23,563 nucleotides of DNA from JAJOKK01 sp965370555 (lineage in GTDB: Bacteria > Bipolaricaulota > Bipolaricaulia > UBA7950 > UBA9294): NCBI GenBank assembly GCA_965370555.1, contig CBDUVB010000022.1, forward strand, positions 1-23,563, written 5' to 3'. The notes beneath the pieces were generated by a model. That model saw nothing but the letters and a program-made list of their open reading frames with translations, was not told the DNA's origin and searched no databases. A program made the position numbers and the translations under genes. Below, piece after piece: positions 7,954 to 14,570 of this stretch. The first letter of the stretch is position 1, and the number at the start of each line of letters is the position of its first letter.

Positions 7954-8436
7954 ATGGAACTGAAAGTCGTCGAAATAGATAATCCAAACGAACTTAACTT
8001 CATCCTCGGCCAGACCCACTTCATCAAGTCGGTAGAGGATCTGCACGAGGCGTTGGTGACTGCCGTACCGGGGATCAAATTTGGCCTCGCCTTTTGCGAG
8101 GCCTCCGGTCCATGCCTTATCCGCCGCTCGGGGACCGACGAGTCGCTCGTCAACCTCGCAGTGAAGAACGCCGAGGCGATCGGCGCCGGGCACTCGTTTA
8201 TCATCTTCCTCGACGGCTCGTTCCCGATCAACGTCCTCCCCTCAATCAAGGCCGTACCCGAGGTCTGCCACATCATCTGTGCCAGTGCCAATCCCGTGCA
8301 GGTGATCGTCGCCGAGACCGAGCAGGGCCACGGAATCCTCGGGGTGATCGACGGTTACTCACCAAAGGGAATCGAGACTGAGAGAGACATCGAGGACCGC
8401 AAGACCTTCCTGCGCACGATTGGCTACAAACTGTAG
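7954..8436 (+). CDS. Adenosine-specific kinase family protein (DUF355/COG1839)
   Basis: The 160-residue protein resembles a small family known mainly from archaea and some, often thermophilic, bacteria, annotated as adenosine-specific kinase after work on a Pyrobaculum protein. Matching stretches are FILGQTHFIKSVEDLHEAL, the glycine- and cysteine-containing GLAFCEASGPCLIR, the GAGHSFIIFLDGSFPINVL strand, ICASANPVQVIVAETEQG and the C-terminal DGYSPKGIE. The length equals that of family members. ATG 7954 follows GGGAGG by 5 nt. It lies 85 bp downstream of hisS across the octamer hairpin, so it may be partly uncoupled from ribH-hisS. The substrate here is inferred from family naming only. Confidence 0.85.
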   Translation: MELKVVEIDNPNELNFILGQTHFIKSVEDLHEALVTAVPGIKFGLAFCEASGPCLIRRSGTDESLVNLAVKNAEAIGAGHSFIIFLDGSFPINVLPSIKAVPEVCHIICASANPVQVIVAETEQGHGILGVIDGYSPKGIETERDIEDRKTFLRTIGYKL

Positions 8437-8564
8437 CGGCTTGCGTTCGGTAACTGTGTAACATCGCTTGGAAGATATTGGATGGCGCTAGCCAGCACGC
8501 TGCCAGCTTGCGACCGCTATCCGAGAATACCTTATGGGGGGGCCTGTCTGTGTTGACGCGCTGG

Positions 8565-8951
8565 TTAGCCCATCGTCTCTTGCTTCTTGTGAAACTCGAC
8601 GTTATCGAGTCCTTCGAAGTGCGAGTCCTGCGTCCAAAGCACAGCGTCCTCCGCACGGGCGGTGGCAAGGATGATCGCGTCAGCCATCGCAAGGCCGATC
8701 TCGAGTGAGAGCCGAGCCGCATCAATCGCCAGAGTCGCCGAGAGCTCGACGACTCGTCCCTGCAGCATGACGGCGATGGCTTCGAGTGCCGTGGTCTCAT
8801 CTGTGAGCTGACGCGTCCGCTTGAAGACCTCGAACAGCGTCAGCGTGGGGATCGCCAGCTCGCCAGGGGATTCGATCGCCTCTGCGAATATGGCTGCATT
8901 GGGTCCGTCTCCGAAGTACTCGAGCCAAGCCGAGGAATCGACGACATTCAC
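8565..8951 (-). CDS. vapC: PIN-domain ribonuclease toxin, VapC-like
   Basis: VapC toxins are Mg2+-dependent RNases that cut specific RNAs, often initiator tRNA or rRNA, and are held inactive by a VapB antitoxin. This 128-residue product has the PIN acidic centre: D5 in VVDSSAWLEYF, E41 in LFEVFKR, D91 in MADAIILATA and D109 in WTQDSHF. The start overlaps the antitoxin stop by 4 nt, the usual TA coupling. It is one of three TA loci in the window. The vapC label reflects the PIN fold and neighbour; the RNA target cannot be read from the sequence. Confidence 0.92.
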   Translation of the reverse strand: MNVVDSSAWLEYFGDGPNAAIFAEAIESPGELAIPTLTLFEVFKRTRQLTDETTALEAIAVMLQGRVVELSATLAIDAARLSLEIGLAMADAIILATARAEDAVLWTQDSHFEGLDNVEFHKKQETMG

Positions 8952-9157
8952 ACGCGGTCCTCCCTGTCACGCTTGAAGCTCGTGTCGAGTCCGCGTAGGA
9001 TGCCACGAAGCTCGCGGGCCGGTCTGACCGGGATGAATTCGATGCGGTCTCCATAGGCGATGGCCTGCACCTTCTGCCCGGGGACGAGCTTGAGTTGCTC
9101 ACGGATGGACTTCGGGATAACAACCTGGAACTTGGGCGAGATGGTCACTGTCTCCAC
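8948..9157 (-). CDS. vapB: AbrB/SpoVT-type antitoxin, VapB-like
   Basis: The 69-residue protein has a swapped-hairpin AbrB DNA-binding domain (TVTISPKFQVVIPKSIRE, then LVPGQKVQAIAYGDRIEFIP) and a short basic/acidic tail that would wrap the toxin. It would repress its own operon and neutralise the PIN toxin. The start is GTG 9157, with AGGAGG 6 nt upstream. A candidate promoter and an 11-bp palindrome lie just ahead. Confidence 0.92.
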   Translation of the reverse strand: METVTISPKFQVVIPKSIREQLKLVPGQKVQAIAYGDRIEFIPVRPARELRGILRGLDTSFKRDREDRV

Positions 9158-9179
9158 GGACGACCTCCTTAGTGCTACG

Positions 9180-9211
9180 GATAGTCTATCGATGCGGATA
9201 CCGTTTTACAA
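9180..9211 (-). promoter_or_regulatory. Candidate promoter and operator of the first vapBC locus
   Basis: On the minus strand TTGTAA (9211-9206) and TAGACT (9188-9183) are separated by 17 bp, each 4 of 6 to consensus. The -10 box lies within the perfect palindrome GATAG-T-CTATC (9180-9190), which would suit autorepression by the AbrB-type antitoxin. The palindrome is 23 bp ahead of the GTG start. Confidence 0.4.
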
Positions 9212-9348
9212 GCAGTGTCGTTGGGTGGATCGATACCGCGGATTTCGAGATGATGTGGCTAACCTTGAATACGCTGAGAAGGCTCACCGCGGAAGTGTCC
9301 CGCTTCTTGGAGGAAACTCCGACGGTTGATGACTTGCAAAGGATGAGA

Positions 9349-9377
9349 AAGCTTGGGGTCTGACCCAAGCTTTTTTT
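9349..9377 (+). terminator. Strong intrinsic terminator / REP-like palindrome
   Basis: AAGCTTGGG (9349-9357) and CCCAAGCTT (9364-9372) form a perfect 9-bp stem with loop GTCTGA, followed by further T residues to 9377, the classic factor-independent terminator on the plus strand. No good plus-strand gene ends here. The core GGGGTCTGACCC also resembles short palindromes associated with REP elements in other bacteria. Confidence 0.8.
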
Positions 9378-9800
9378 CATGCTCCCTTCTTCGAGCCATT
9401 TTGCATCCCGCTGGGCGGAAAGAACCTCTTGCTGTTTTGGATACTGAGGGGTCTGCTACCAAAACCCAAACCGACGAACGCCAGTCTCCCCGGTGCCGGT
9501 CGATGAAGAGTGAAGGGCGTTGCCGTGTCGGGACGTTAGGGGCGCCCACGAAGGCTATCTCGACTGGAAAACAGATGTGACACGCGTCATACTTGCCTCT
9601 GGCCCGCCTTCTGTGAGCAAACGGCCCCGTGGACGATAAGAATGAAGACCTGAAACTCTCGCACGTCGGGCCTGAGATCAGAGTAGGGTGCACATACGAG
9701 CTCTAGGGAATTGCCGGGAGAGCTAAGGAAGTCAACGCGTGGCTGTCACCTGCCAATGACTGCAGCTTGTAGGCCTGCAAGGCTGAGCTCAATCCGCAAC

Positions 9801-10817
9801 TTAGTCATGTCTGATGCAGTAAATATCCCCGCTACCAAATGACGTGTCAGCCAAGTAGGCAGTCGGAATAGGGCATACAGCCCAGGAGGAGAGGCCTGCA
9901 TGGGAGCAGATCGCCATTGCGGCGGTCAGTATCGTTAGCTTGGGGCCAAATGGGAAGAGCACAAGTGGGCCGTTCTCGTCGATAGCGCTCGTGGCAAGAC
10001 GCTTCACGATCGCTACAACGGTACATGGATCATCAAGAACATTTCCCCTTTCCTCCCAAGCGTAGACTCCCGCTGGTTTTCCAGTACCTGGTATTCGAAG
10101 AGAAAGCAGCCGCTTGACCACCATTTCATTTACTTCCCGGCCTCTTTGAAGGAAATCAGGTCGGTCTCTTGTCATGGTGTAGAGAACGATTCCTCCATCG
10201 GGTTCGTATTCCTGGAGTGCTACGCCAAGCCGTTCCGCGTCGTGGCCGGCCAGAACCAAGCCACGTGCATAACCTTCATTTGTGGCTGGGTGAGGCTCTC
10301 CGAGTGGGACGAAAAGGACATCCTTCCAGCCCGCATAGCCGATCCTCTCAAAGCCGTAGAATCGCGGTGTCGTGTAGCAAAGATAGACCGGGTGTTTCCG
10401 TCGCGGGGTAAATTCTAGAACACTTACTAGAGCCAAGAGGTGAACAATGGTCATGCATGTGAAATCAAACACAATGGGAAGATCGACATAGCGGTTAAGA
10501 AAAGACCGAATTTGCTTGCTGAGTTGGTTATATGCGAATGGATTCGCTCCATCTTCGGCTATCGGATCTCTTCGGATCCCGGATCGCAGGATCGTGTCCT
10601 GCTGTCGGAGCCGAACTGTCTCTGCCTTGTCGGGAGATCGACGAAGTCTAGGGTAGTCAATCAGGTGGAGGGCATACGGGATCTTCTCTTGATCAAAGAG
10701 GAGCTTTGCACAAGCTGTGCTTCTCTCCTCTGGGCTCCTCGCCATGACCAAGGCGAAGCGCCCCGAATTCAGCACCGTGAGTATCTCCTGAAATCTCTGA
10801 GGCACAGGTTCTGTCAA
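9801..10817 (-). CDS. Unrecognised protein, third gene of the leftward island operon (possible Rossmann-type sensor)
   Basis: I do not recognise this 338-residue protein with confidence. It shows alternating hydrophobic strands and helices: RFALVMARSPEERSTACAKL near residue 19, DLPIVFDFTCMTIVHLLALV near 112, VYLCYTTPRFYGFERIGYAG near 144, LVLAGHDAERLGVALQEYEP near 189, and a glycine-rich C-terminal unit (FPFGPKLTILTAAMAICSHA). This pattern fits a two-lobe Rossmann-like fold such as the ligand sensors common in defence loci, but that is inference. There is no signal peptide or membrane helix. TTG 10817 follows GAGGAGG by 7 nt and overlaps the stop of the TIR-like gene by 4 nt, so it is translationally coupled and probably part of the same complex or response. 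Confidence 0.75.
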   Translation of the reverse strand: MTEPVPQRFQEILTVLNSGRFALVMARSPEERSTACAKLLFDQEKIPYALHLIDYPRLRRSPDKAETVRLRQQDTILRSGIRRDPIAEDGANPFAYNQLSKQIRSFLNRYVDLPIVFDFTCMTIVHLLALVSVLEFTPRRKHPVYLCYTTPRFYGFERIGYAGWKDVLFVPLGEPHPATNEGYARGLVLAGHDAERLGVALQEYEPDGGIVLYTMTRDRPDFLQRGREVNEMVVKRLLSLRIPGTGKPAGVYAWEERGNVLDDPCTVVAIVKRLATSAIDENGPLVLFPFGPKLTILTAAMAICSHAGLSSWAVCPIPTAYLADTSFGSGDIYCIRHD

Positions 10818-11776
10818 AAGTCAACCTCCTCATGCAGCTTCTTCTTCCACAAATGGTACTTTTTGCCATACGTCGCTAGTTCCTTCTGAAGAGTAGTCTG
10901 ATTCACCACTACTATGTAGTCCTTAGCCTTCAGAGCTGCGCTTGGCAAACCAGCGGTTGTCTGCCCATTGGCTAGCACAAGAATCATTCGTCGTCGATGC
11001 TTGTATCGCGAGGCCCCTGCTGTGGGTTTTGCCATAACCAGACCAGTAGAGAAGCATGTCAGGCTATCGCTTTCCGTTCCGTCTACGCAAGAAACCACAA
11101 GGCTTGCGGACCTGATCGCTTGAATGAGTCCGGGATCATCGGAGTCAAGTGAAGCTGCTCCTGGATCATAGCGTTGAACCTGAAGCCCTTCACGCTTGGC
11201 CATGGTCTCAACCAGTTCCCCAACAACAGCTTGATCACCCGTTCCCCCAAGGACAACAACACTGGTTGGGTCCGGTGATACCACGCCTTGATGCCCCTTC
11301 GGGCGCCGCTTCCCTGATTCCAAGGGAGTTGAGATTGAGTTCACAAGATGGCGCCATCCCGCGTCGGTGTCAAATTTGCCGACTATCAGGTCCGTCATCC
11401 ACTCAGGAAGGCTGTCAATGAGGTTCGCCGATCTCACTGCGGGGCAAAGTTTCTTCCCCATTCCCCATGCGAGTCCACATTCGAACAAGACATCGGGTCT
11501 TAGAAGCGAAAGATCAGCAATAACGAGCCATGCTTTATCGAGCTTGTCCCGAATCTTTGTCTTCCAAGGATCACCTACGTAACCGTGACCATCAAGTACC
11601 TCAATTCCTCTTAGAAATTGTGATTGGTTCAGCTGTCGCTCCAGACGAGCGCGAAACGCTTCCCCCTGCGGTGTGTCAAATGCATACGCAACGAAGATGG
11701 ATGGGGTGCTTCGTGATCTGGGGCCACTGCCAGCAATGTCTTTGCGTTTGAGGTAGTGAACTAGATACTTGACCAT
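10814..11776 (-). CDS. TIR-like effector with a second, degenerate Rossmann domain
   Basis: Residues about 26-112 look like a bacterial TIR or related nucleotide-hydrolase domain: SIFVAYAFDTPQGEAF, LVIADLSLLRPDVLFECGLAW and MGKKL. This follows the pattern ADLT..nPNVfyELGlA.alGK of TIR domains in anti-phage systems, with E99 at the usual catalytic glutamate. Such domains degrade NAD+ or make signalling molecules from it. Residues about 172-300 form a second similar unit (SVVVLGGTGDQ, SASLVVSCVDGTESDSLT, CFSTGLVMAKP) where serine occupies the glutamate position, so it may sense rather than cut. I chose ATG 11776 because GGGAGGG lies 6 nt upstream, giving 320 residues; TTG 11794 is less likely. 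It overlaps the upstream ATPase gene by 16 nt and the downstream gene by 4. Confidence 0.75.
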   Translation of the reverse strand: MVKYLVHYLKRKDIAGSGPRSRSTPSIFVAYAFDTPQGEAFRARLERQLNQSQFLRGIEVLDGHGYVGDPWKTKIRDKLDKAWLVIADLSLLRPDVLFECGLAWGMGKKLCPAVRSANLIDSLPEWMTDLIVGKFDTDAGWRHLVNSISTPLESGKRRPKGHQGVVSPDPTSVVVLGGTGDQAVVGELVETMAKREGLQVQRYDPGAASLDSDDPGLIQAIRSASLVVSCVDGTESDSLTCFSTGLVMAKPTAGASRYKHRRRMILVLANGQTTAGLPSAALKAKDYIVVVNQTTLQKELATYGKKYHLWKKKLHEEVDF

Positions 11777-13047
11777 CTGTCGCCCTCCCGCCAAAGAAAC
11801 ACTGGGAAGACCTCTGCTGCTTCAACAGAGGCGTAAGGATGCCATGCAACGCCGTTCAGGGTCGTGAGAAGCCCCGTGCGCAGGGCTAATTGTACGAATT
11901 TCTCATCGCGTGTCATATCACGCAGTGATCTGCCAACTTCAAAAAGTGCAGGAGTAGAGGTGGTCTCCAATGCGATGCATACTGGTAGAAAGAATTCATT
12001 ACCGTGTTTTGAACGAATCCGGTTGAGAAAACCCGAGATGTCTGGGTTGAGATGCCGTAGCTGACCTTGGATGCTGTCGAGAAGTACGATCCGGAGTGTA
12101 TTTAGACACTCTAGCGTGCGACTCCATTGGAATTCTCCGTGCTCATCGATTGAACTGTGAACCAGTTCCAGTGCACAGCGGAGAGAATCTCGCGACAGTC
12201 TTAGCAGGAGCTGACGCTCCGGTTCTGGAACCGCTGCCAGTGACATTGGAATCCACGACTTGAGTGCTGCCATCCGGAAGTCCTCCCACTCGGAGGAGTA
12301 GGGTTCGCACCCGAGATGATGAATCGCATAATGGTCGCCAGGCACTGGGCTATCAGGTGACAGTGATTGGTCTGAACCCATTACTCCCGGTCTTGTTGCC
12401 ACGATCGCTGTGAAGGTGTTTGTTTGATCGAGAAGAGTGGTCACAACATCAATGCATGGATACGCAATCCTTTCCGCTCGATCCAGCAGAATCAGTATTC
12501 CACTTTCACATCTCGAGTCTTGCGCAGTCTCGTTTATTAGCGTGGTTAGAGTATGAACGTCTGCGCCTCTCCGGAAATCATCCAAGCTTGACCACGCTAG
12601 GGGGCCATATAAGACATCTTGAATTCCCGTACTCTTGGAATAAGTATCCTGTAGCGATGGAGGCAGAATCCTACGTAAACTCTCTCTCTTGACCGGAATG
12701 CCCAATTTTTCACACTGTGAGGCGAACCAGAATCCGAGCAAGCTAACAGTTTTTCTTCGTATGGCTTCTTCATCACTTGGCCGAATTACGTCAAAAGTGA
12801 GTCCTGCAGCTCCTGTATCGCTCGAGATCGGGTTAAGGATTGTTCGGAGATCGCCATACATTGCGAGGCCATCGTGACTGTGCTCCAGTTTCCTTAGGAG
12901 CATCGTCTTGCCCGAACCACGCCTCCCAACGAGAAGAGTACCTCGAATGAATTCCGAACCGACTCCTGGTGGAGGCTTAAAACGTCGAAGAAGTTCATCG
13001 GAAGCGAGTATCTTTTCAGCATCCAGTCTTGGTTTTGCCTCGCGCAA
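11761..13047 (-). CDS. ORC/AAA-like P-loop ATPase
   Basis: The 428-residue protein begins with a P-loop ATPase module: Walker A GRRGSGKT at 41-48 (LLVGRRGSGKTMLLRKLE), a Walker B-like strand GILILLDRAERI at about 183-194 in which the usual DE is replaced by DRAE, and a sensor-like IVATRPG near 215. The C-terminal half is helical and shows no known catalytic motif. The Walker A and LLDRAERI segments suggest the ORC/CDC6 or STAND group of ATPases, which act as sensors or switches in several defence systems. The start is TTG 13047 with GGGGGTGA just upstream; an in-frame stop two codons before prevents a longer start. It is the first gene of the leftward operon, probably controlling the TIR-like product; that role is inferred. 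Confidence 0.75.
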   Translation of the reverse strand: MREAKPRLDAEKILASDELLRRFKPPPGVGSEFIRGTLLVGRRGSGKTMLLRKLEHSHDGLAMYGDLRTILNPISSDTGAAGLTFDVIRPSDEEAIRRKTVSLLGFWFASQCEKLGIPVKRESLRRILPPSLQDTYSKSTGIQDVLYGPLAWSSLDDFRRGADVHTLTTLINETAQDSRCESGILILLDRAERIAYPCIDVVTTLLDQTNTFTAIVATRPGVMGSDQSLSPDSPVPGDHYAIHHLGCEPYSSEWEDFRMAALKSWIPMSLAAVPEPERQLLLRLSRDSLRCALELVHSSIDEHGEFQWSRTLECLNTLRIVLLDSIQGQLRHLNPDISGFLNRIRSKHGNEFFLPVCIALETTSTPALFEVGRSLRDMTRDEKFVQLALRTGLLTTLNGVAWHPYASVEAAEVFPVFLWREGDRWSSI

Positions 13048-13345
13048 ATGTCACCCCCGATCGAATCCGGAGAATAGTCATGTTTCACACACTGCCAAGT
13101 ATATAGTGTTCTTACCAAGTTTCCTAGCGTGACGTAGGGTGCAAGTTTGGTGCCAAGATAGACCCGAGAGAACTGGAACGCGCAATCATCCAAGGGAACC
13201 GGTATTCCTCTCGTGGTTGGGAGTAGTAGACGCCCTTAGAACTCTTCCGGACTATTCTATTCTTGAAGTCTGCCGACTTAGGAGGTGAGTTTACTCCACG
13301 CCTAACCCGACACTTCTCCGCGGAAGCTCGTTTCCAGTCTTGAAA

Positions 13346-13370
13346 GCAAGGCCTAGAGAATCGGCCTTGC
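13346..13370. repeat. Perfect inverted repeat, candidate operator
   Basis: GCAAGGCC (13346-13353) and GGCCTTGC (13363-13370) are exact reverse complements across a 9-bp spacer. The right arm ends 14 bp before the -35 box of the rightward promoter, and a further GCAAGG half-site follows at 13377-13382. This placement suits an activator or repressor site. No obvious regulator gene of the helix-turn-helix type lies next to it. Confidence 0.6.
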
Positions 13371-13384
13371 CATGGTGCAAGGAT

Positions 13385-13413
13385 TTGACGAGTTGAGCTG
13401 GAGTATCTATAAT
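13385..13413 (+). promoter_or_regulatory. Strong sigma70-type promoter of the viperin/caspase operon
   Basis: TTGACG (13385-13390) and TATAAT (13408-13413) are separated by exactly 17 bp: 5 of 6 and 6 of 6 to consensus. Transcription would start near 13420, leaving a leader of about 55 nt before the TTG start at 13475. This is the best promoter in the window, so the operon may be expressed constitutively unless the neighbouring inverted repeat binds a repressor. Confidence 0.75.
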
Positions 13414-13474
13414 GGAATCGTGAGTATGATCGAACACTCATCGCTGCTATGGTGACGACTGACCGGAGGCCCAT

Positions 13475-13807
13475 TTGACTGATACCCAAGTACAGAAGCT
13501 GATTCTCAAGAACTGGCAGAACTGGTCTTCAGGAGGAGTAGCGTCCGACGAATTACGACAAGCGGCTGCCACTCGGATACTCGATCGCCTAGGGGAATGG
13601 CTGTCTAGCAATACTTCGATTGCGCCATCTCTACCGCCAAAGGACCTGCTAGATTTGACGACTTGGTGTGCTTTTGGGGCAGATCGAATACTGCTGCTTC
13701 CCTCGAACATTCGGGAGAGGGAGATTCAGAGTGTCTGTTCTACCTACCATATCGATAGAGAGAGCATCCCAGCTCTTGTGAACTCTGCCGTGAGGAGCTA
13801 CACATAG
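13475..13807 (+). CDS. Small unknown protein, first gene of the viperin/caspase operon
   Basis: The product is 110 residues, soluble and mostly helical, without signal peptide or membrane segment. I recognise no family. It starts at TTG 13475 with GGAGG 5 nt upstream, about 55 nt downstream of the predicted transcription start. It contains LKNWQNWSSGG near the N-terminus, a central LLDLTTWCAFGADRILLLP segment, and a C-terminal helical tail. Its stop shares one base with the GTG start of the kinase-like gene, so co-translation is likely. As the promoter-proximal gene it could be a regulator, adaptor or inhibitor of the downstream enzymes; that is a guess from position only. Confidence 0.65.
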   Translation: MTDTQVQKLILKNWQNWSSGGVASDELRQAAATRILDRLGEWLSSNTSIAPSLPPKDLLDLTTWCAFGADRILLLPSNIREREIQSVCSTYHIDRESIPALVNSAVRSYT

Positions 13808-14517
13808 TGGCCGCTTTCATCGTATTTGAAGGCATCGATTCGAGCGGGAAGGCGATCCAGCTTCGGCTTCTATCGGAAGCGCTAACTGCAGGCGGGTATA
13901 GCGTTCTTGGATTGTCCTATCCAGTCTACTCATCGTTTTTCGGCAAGAAACTGGGGCAGCTGTTGGACCGTGCCCACTCCGGTTTGAATGCATCGATCGT
14001 GGACCCACATTCAATGGCATTGTGGTATGCACTGGATCGATGGATGGATCATAAGCCGGGCTCGGATGAACTCTTGCATAGTGATTTCGTTCTCGCAAAC
14101 AGGTACTCCCTATCCAGCATGGTATACCAGTCTTTACGAAGCAAGGATCCTGAAGCAACCGCGGCCTGGGTTGAGGAGCTCGAAACAAGAGTGCTCTGCC
14201 TTCCTCAGCCGGAACTGTACATTATCCTCGACATATCTCCTACATCCGCAGCCGCAAATACTAAGAAGAAGGGCAAACGCAGCTACACCAGTCAGGTATT
14301 CGATGAGTATGAGGCAGATTCGCAACTCCAGGAAGCTGCCAGAGCACAGTATATTGCTTTTGCAAATAACAACGACATATGCGAGGTTGTATCTTGCCAA
14401 AACGGAGAAACGCTGAGGACGCCAAAGGATATCCACCACGAGGTGATGTCTGTCGTCAGGAGGCGATTCAAGGAGGTATTCGAGTCGAGTACGACTGCAC
14501 TAGGAATGGTTTTGTAG
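13807..14517 (+). CDS. Thymidylate-kinase-like nucleotide kinase with altered P-loop
   Basis: The 236-residue protein follows the dTMP kinase layout: P-loop FEGIDSSGKAIQ (7-18), LSYPVYSSFFGKKLGQLL where family members bind the acceptor nucleotide, the FVLANRYSLSSMVYQSL segment matching the usual DRY motif with N98 replacing D, the strand ELYIILDIS, and a lysine-rich lid (TKKKGKRSYTSQVFDEYE). The residue after the P-loop lysine is alanine (A16) instead of Thr/Ser, which normally binds Mg2+, so activity or substrate may differ. The start is GTG 13807, overlapping the previous stop by one base. A nucleotide kinase beside a viperin-like gene is a known pairing (CMPK2 in vertebrates, kinases next to prokaryotic viperins). 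It probably acts on the nucleotide used or made by the next gene, not in housekeeping dTTP synthesis. Confidence 0.82.
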   Translation: MAAFIVFEGIDSSGKAIQLRLLSEALTAGGYSVLGLSYPVYSSFFGKKLGQLLDRAHSGLNASIVDPHSMALWYALDRWMDHKPGSDELLHSDFVLANRYSLSSMVYQSLRSKDPEATAAWVEELETRVLCLPQPELYIILDISPTSAAANTKKKGKRSYTSQVFDEYEADSQLQEAARAQYIAFANNNDICEVVSCQNGETLRTPKDIHHEVMSVVRRRFKEVFESSTTALGMVL

Positions 14518-14570
14518 CAGGAAAGGGCAGTGGGAGTCACGCGCGCGTCGTAGGTGCGATCCCCCAGGTA

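Larger units (their letters stand above)
9158..9800. other. 643-bp stretch without a convincing gene
   Basis: Between the vapB start and the stop of the leftward three-gene operon I find no reading frame with a recognisable product, ribosome site or family motif. A 63-codon plus-strand frame (9172-9363, ending VDDLQRMRKLGV) stops inside the terminator hairpin at 9349. It could be the remnant of a decayed gene but overlaps the vapB promoter. The remainder (9380-9800) shows no repeat or RNA gene that I can identify. Confidence 0.5.
13048..13474. promoter_or_regulatory. 427-bp divergent control region of the island
   Basis: This gap separates the start codons of the two island operons. It holds a strong rightward promoter (13385-13413), a perfect 8-bp inverted repeat (13346-13370) just upstream, and an AGGAGGTGAG match to the anti-Shine-Dalgarno sequence near 13280 that leads into no useful frame. 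An AT-rich patch near 13095-13105 could carry the leftward promoter, but I could not find a good -35 and -10 pair. No gene in it is convincing. Confidence 0.6.

Noticed and set aside
9259..9693. 144-codon minus-strand frame in the gene-poor stretch
   Set aside because: It runs through the terminator hairpin, has no ribosome site, no hydrophobic pattern of a folded protein and no recognised motif.
12894..13193. 99-codon minus-strand frame upstream of and overlapping the ATPase gene
   Set aside because: Its second half reads the ATPase gene in another frame, destroying the Walker A motif; the unique first part resembles nothing.
13124..13489. 121-codon minus-strand frame across the divergent control region
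   Set aside because: It covers the strong rightward promoter and the start of the first gene, has no ribosome site and shows no family motif; composition is unlike the neighbouring proteins.
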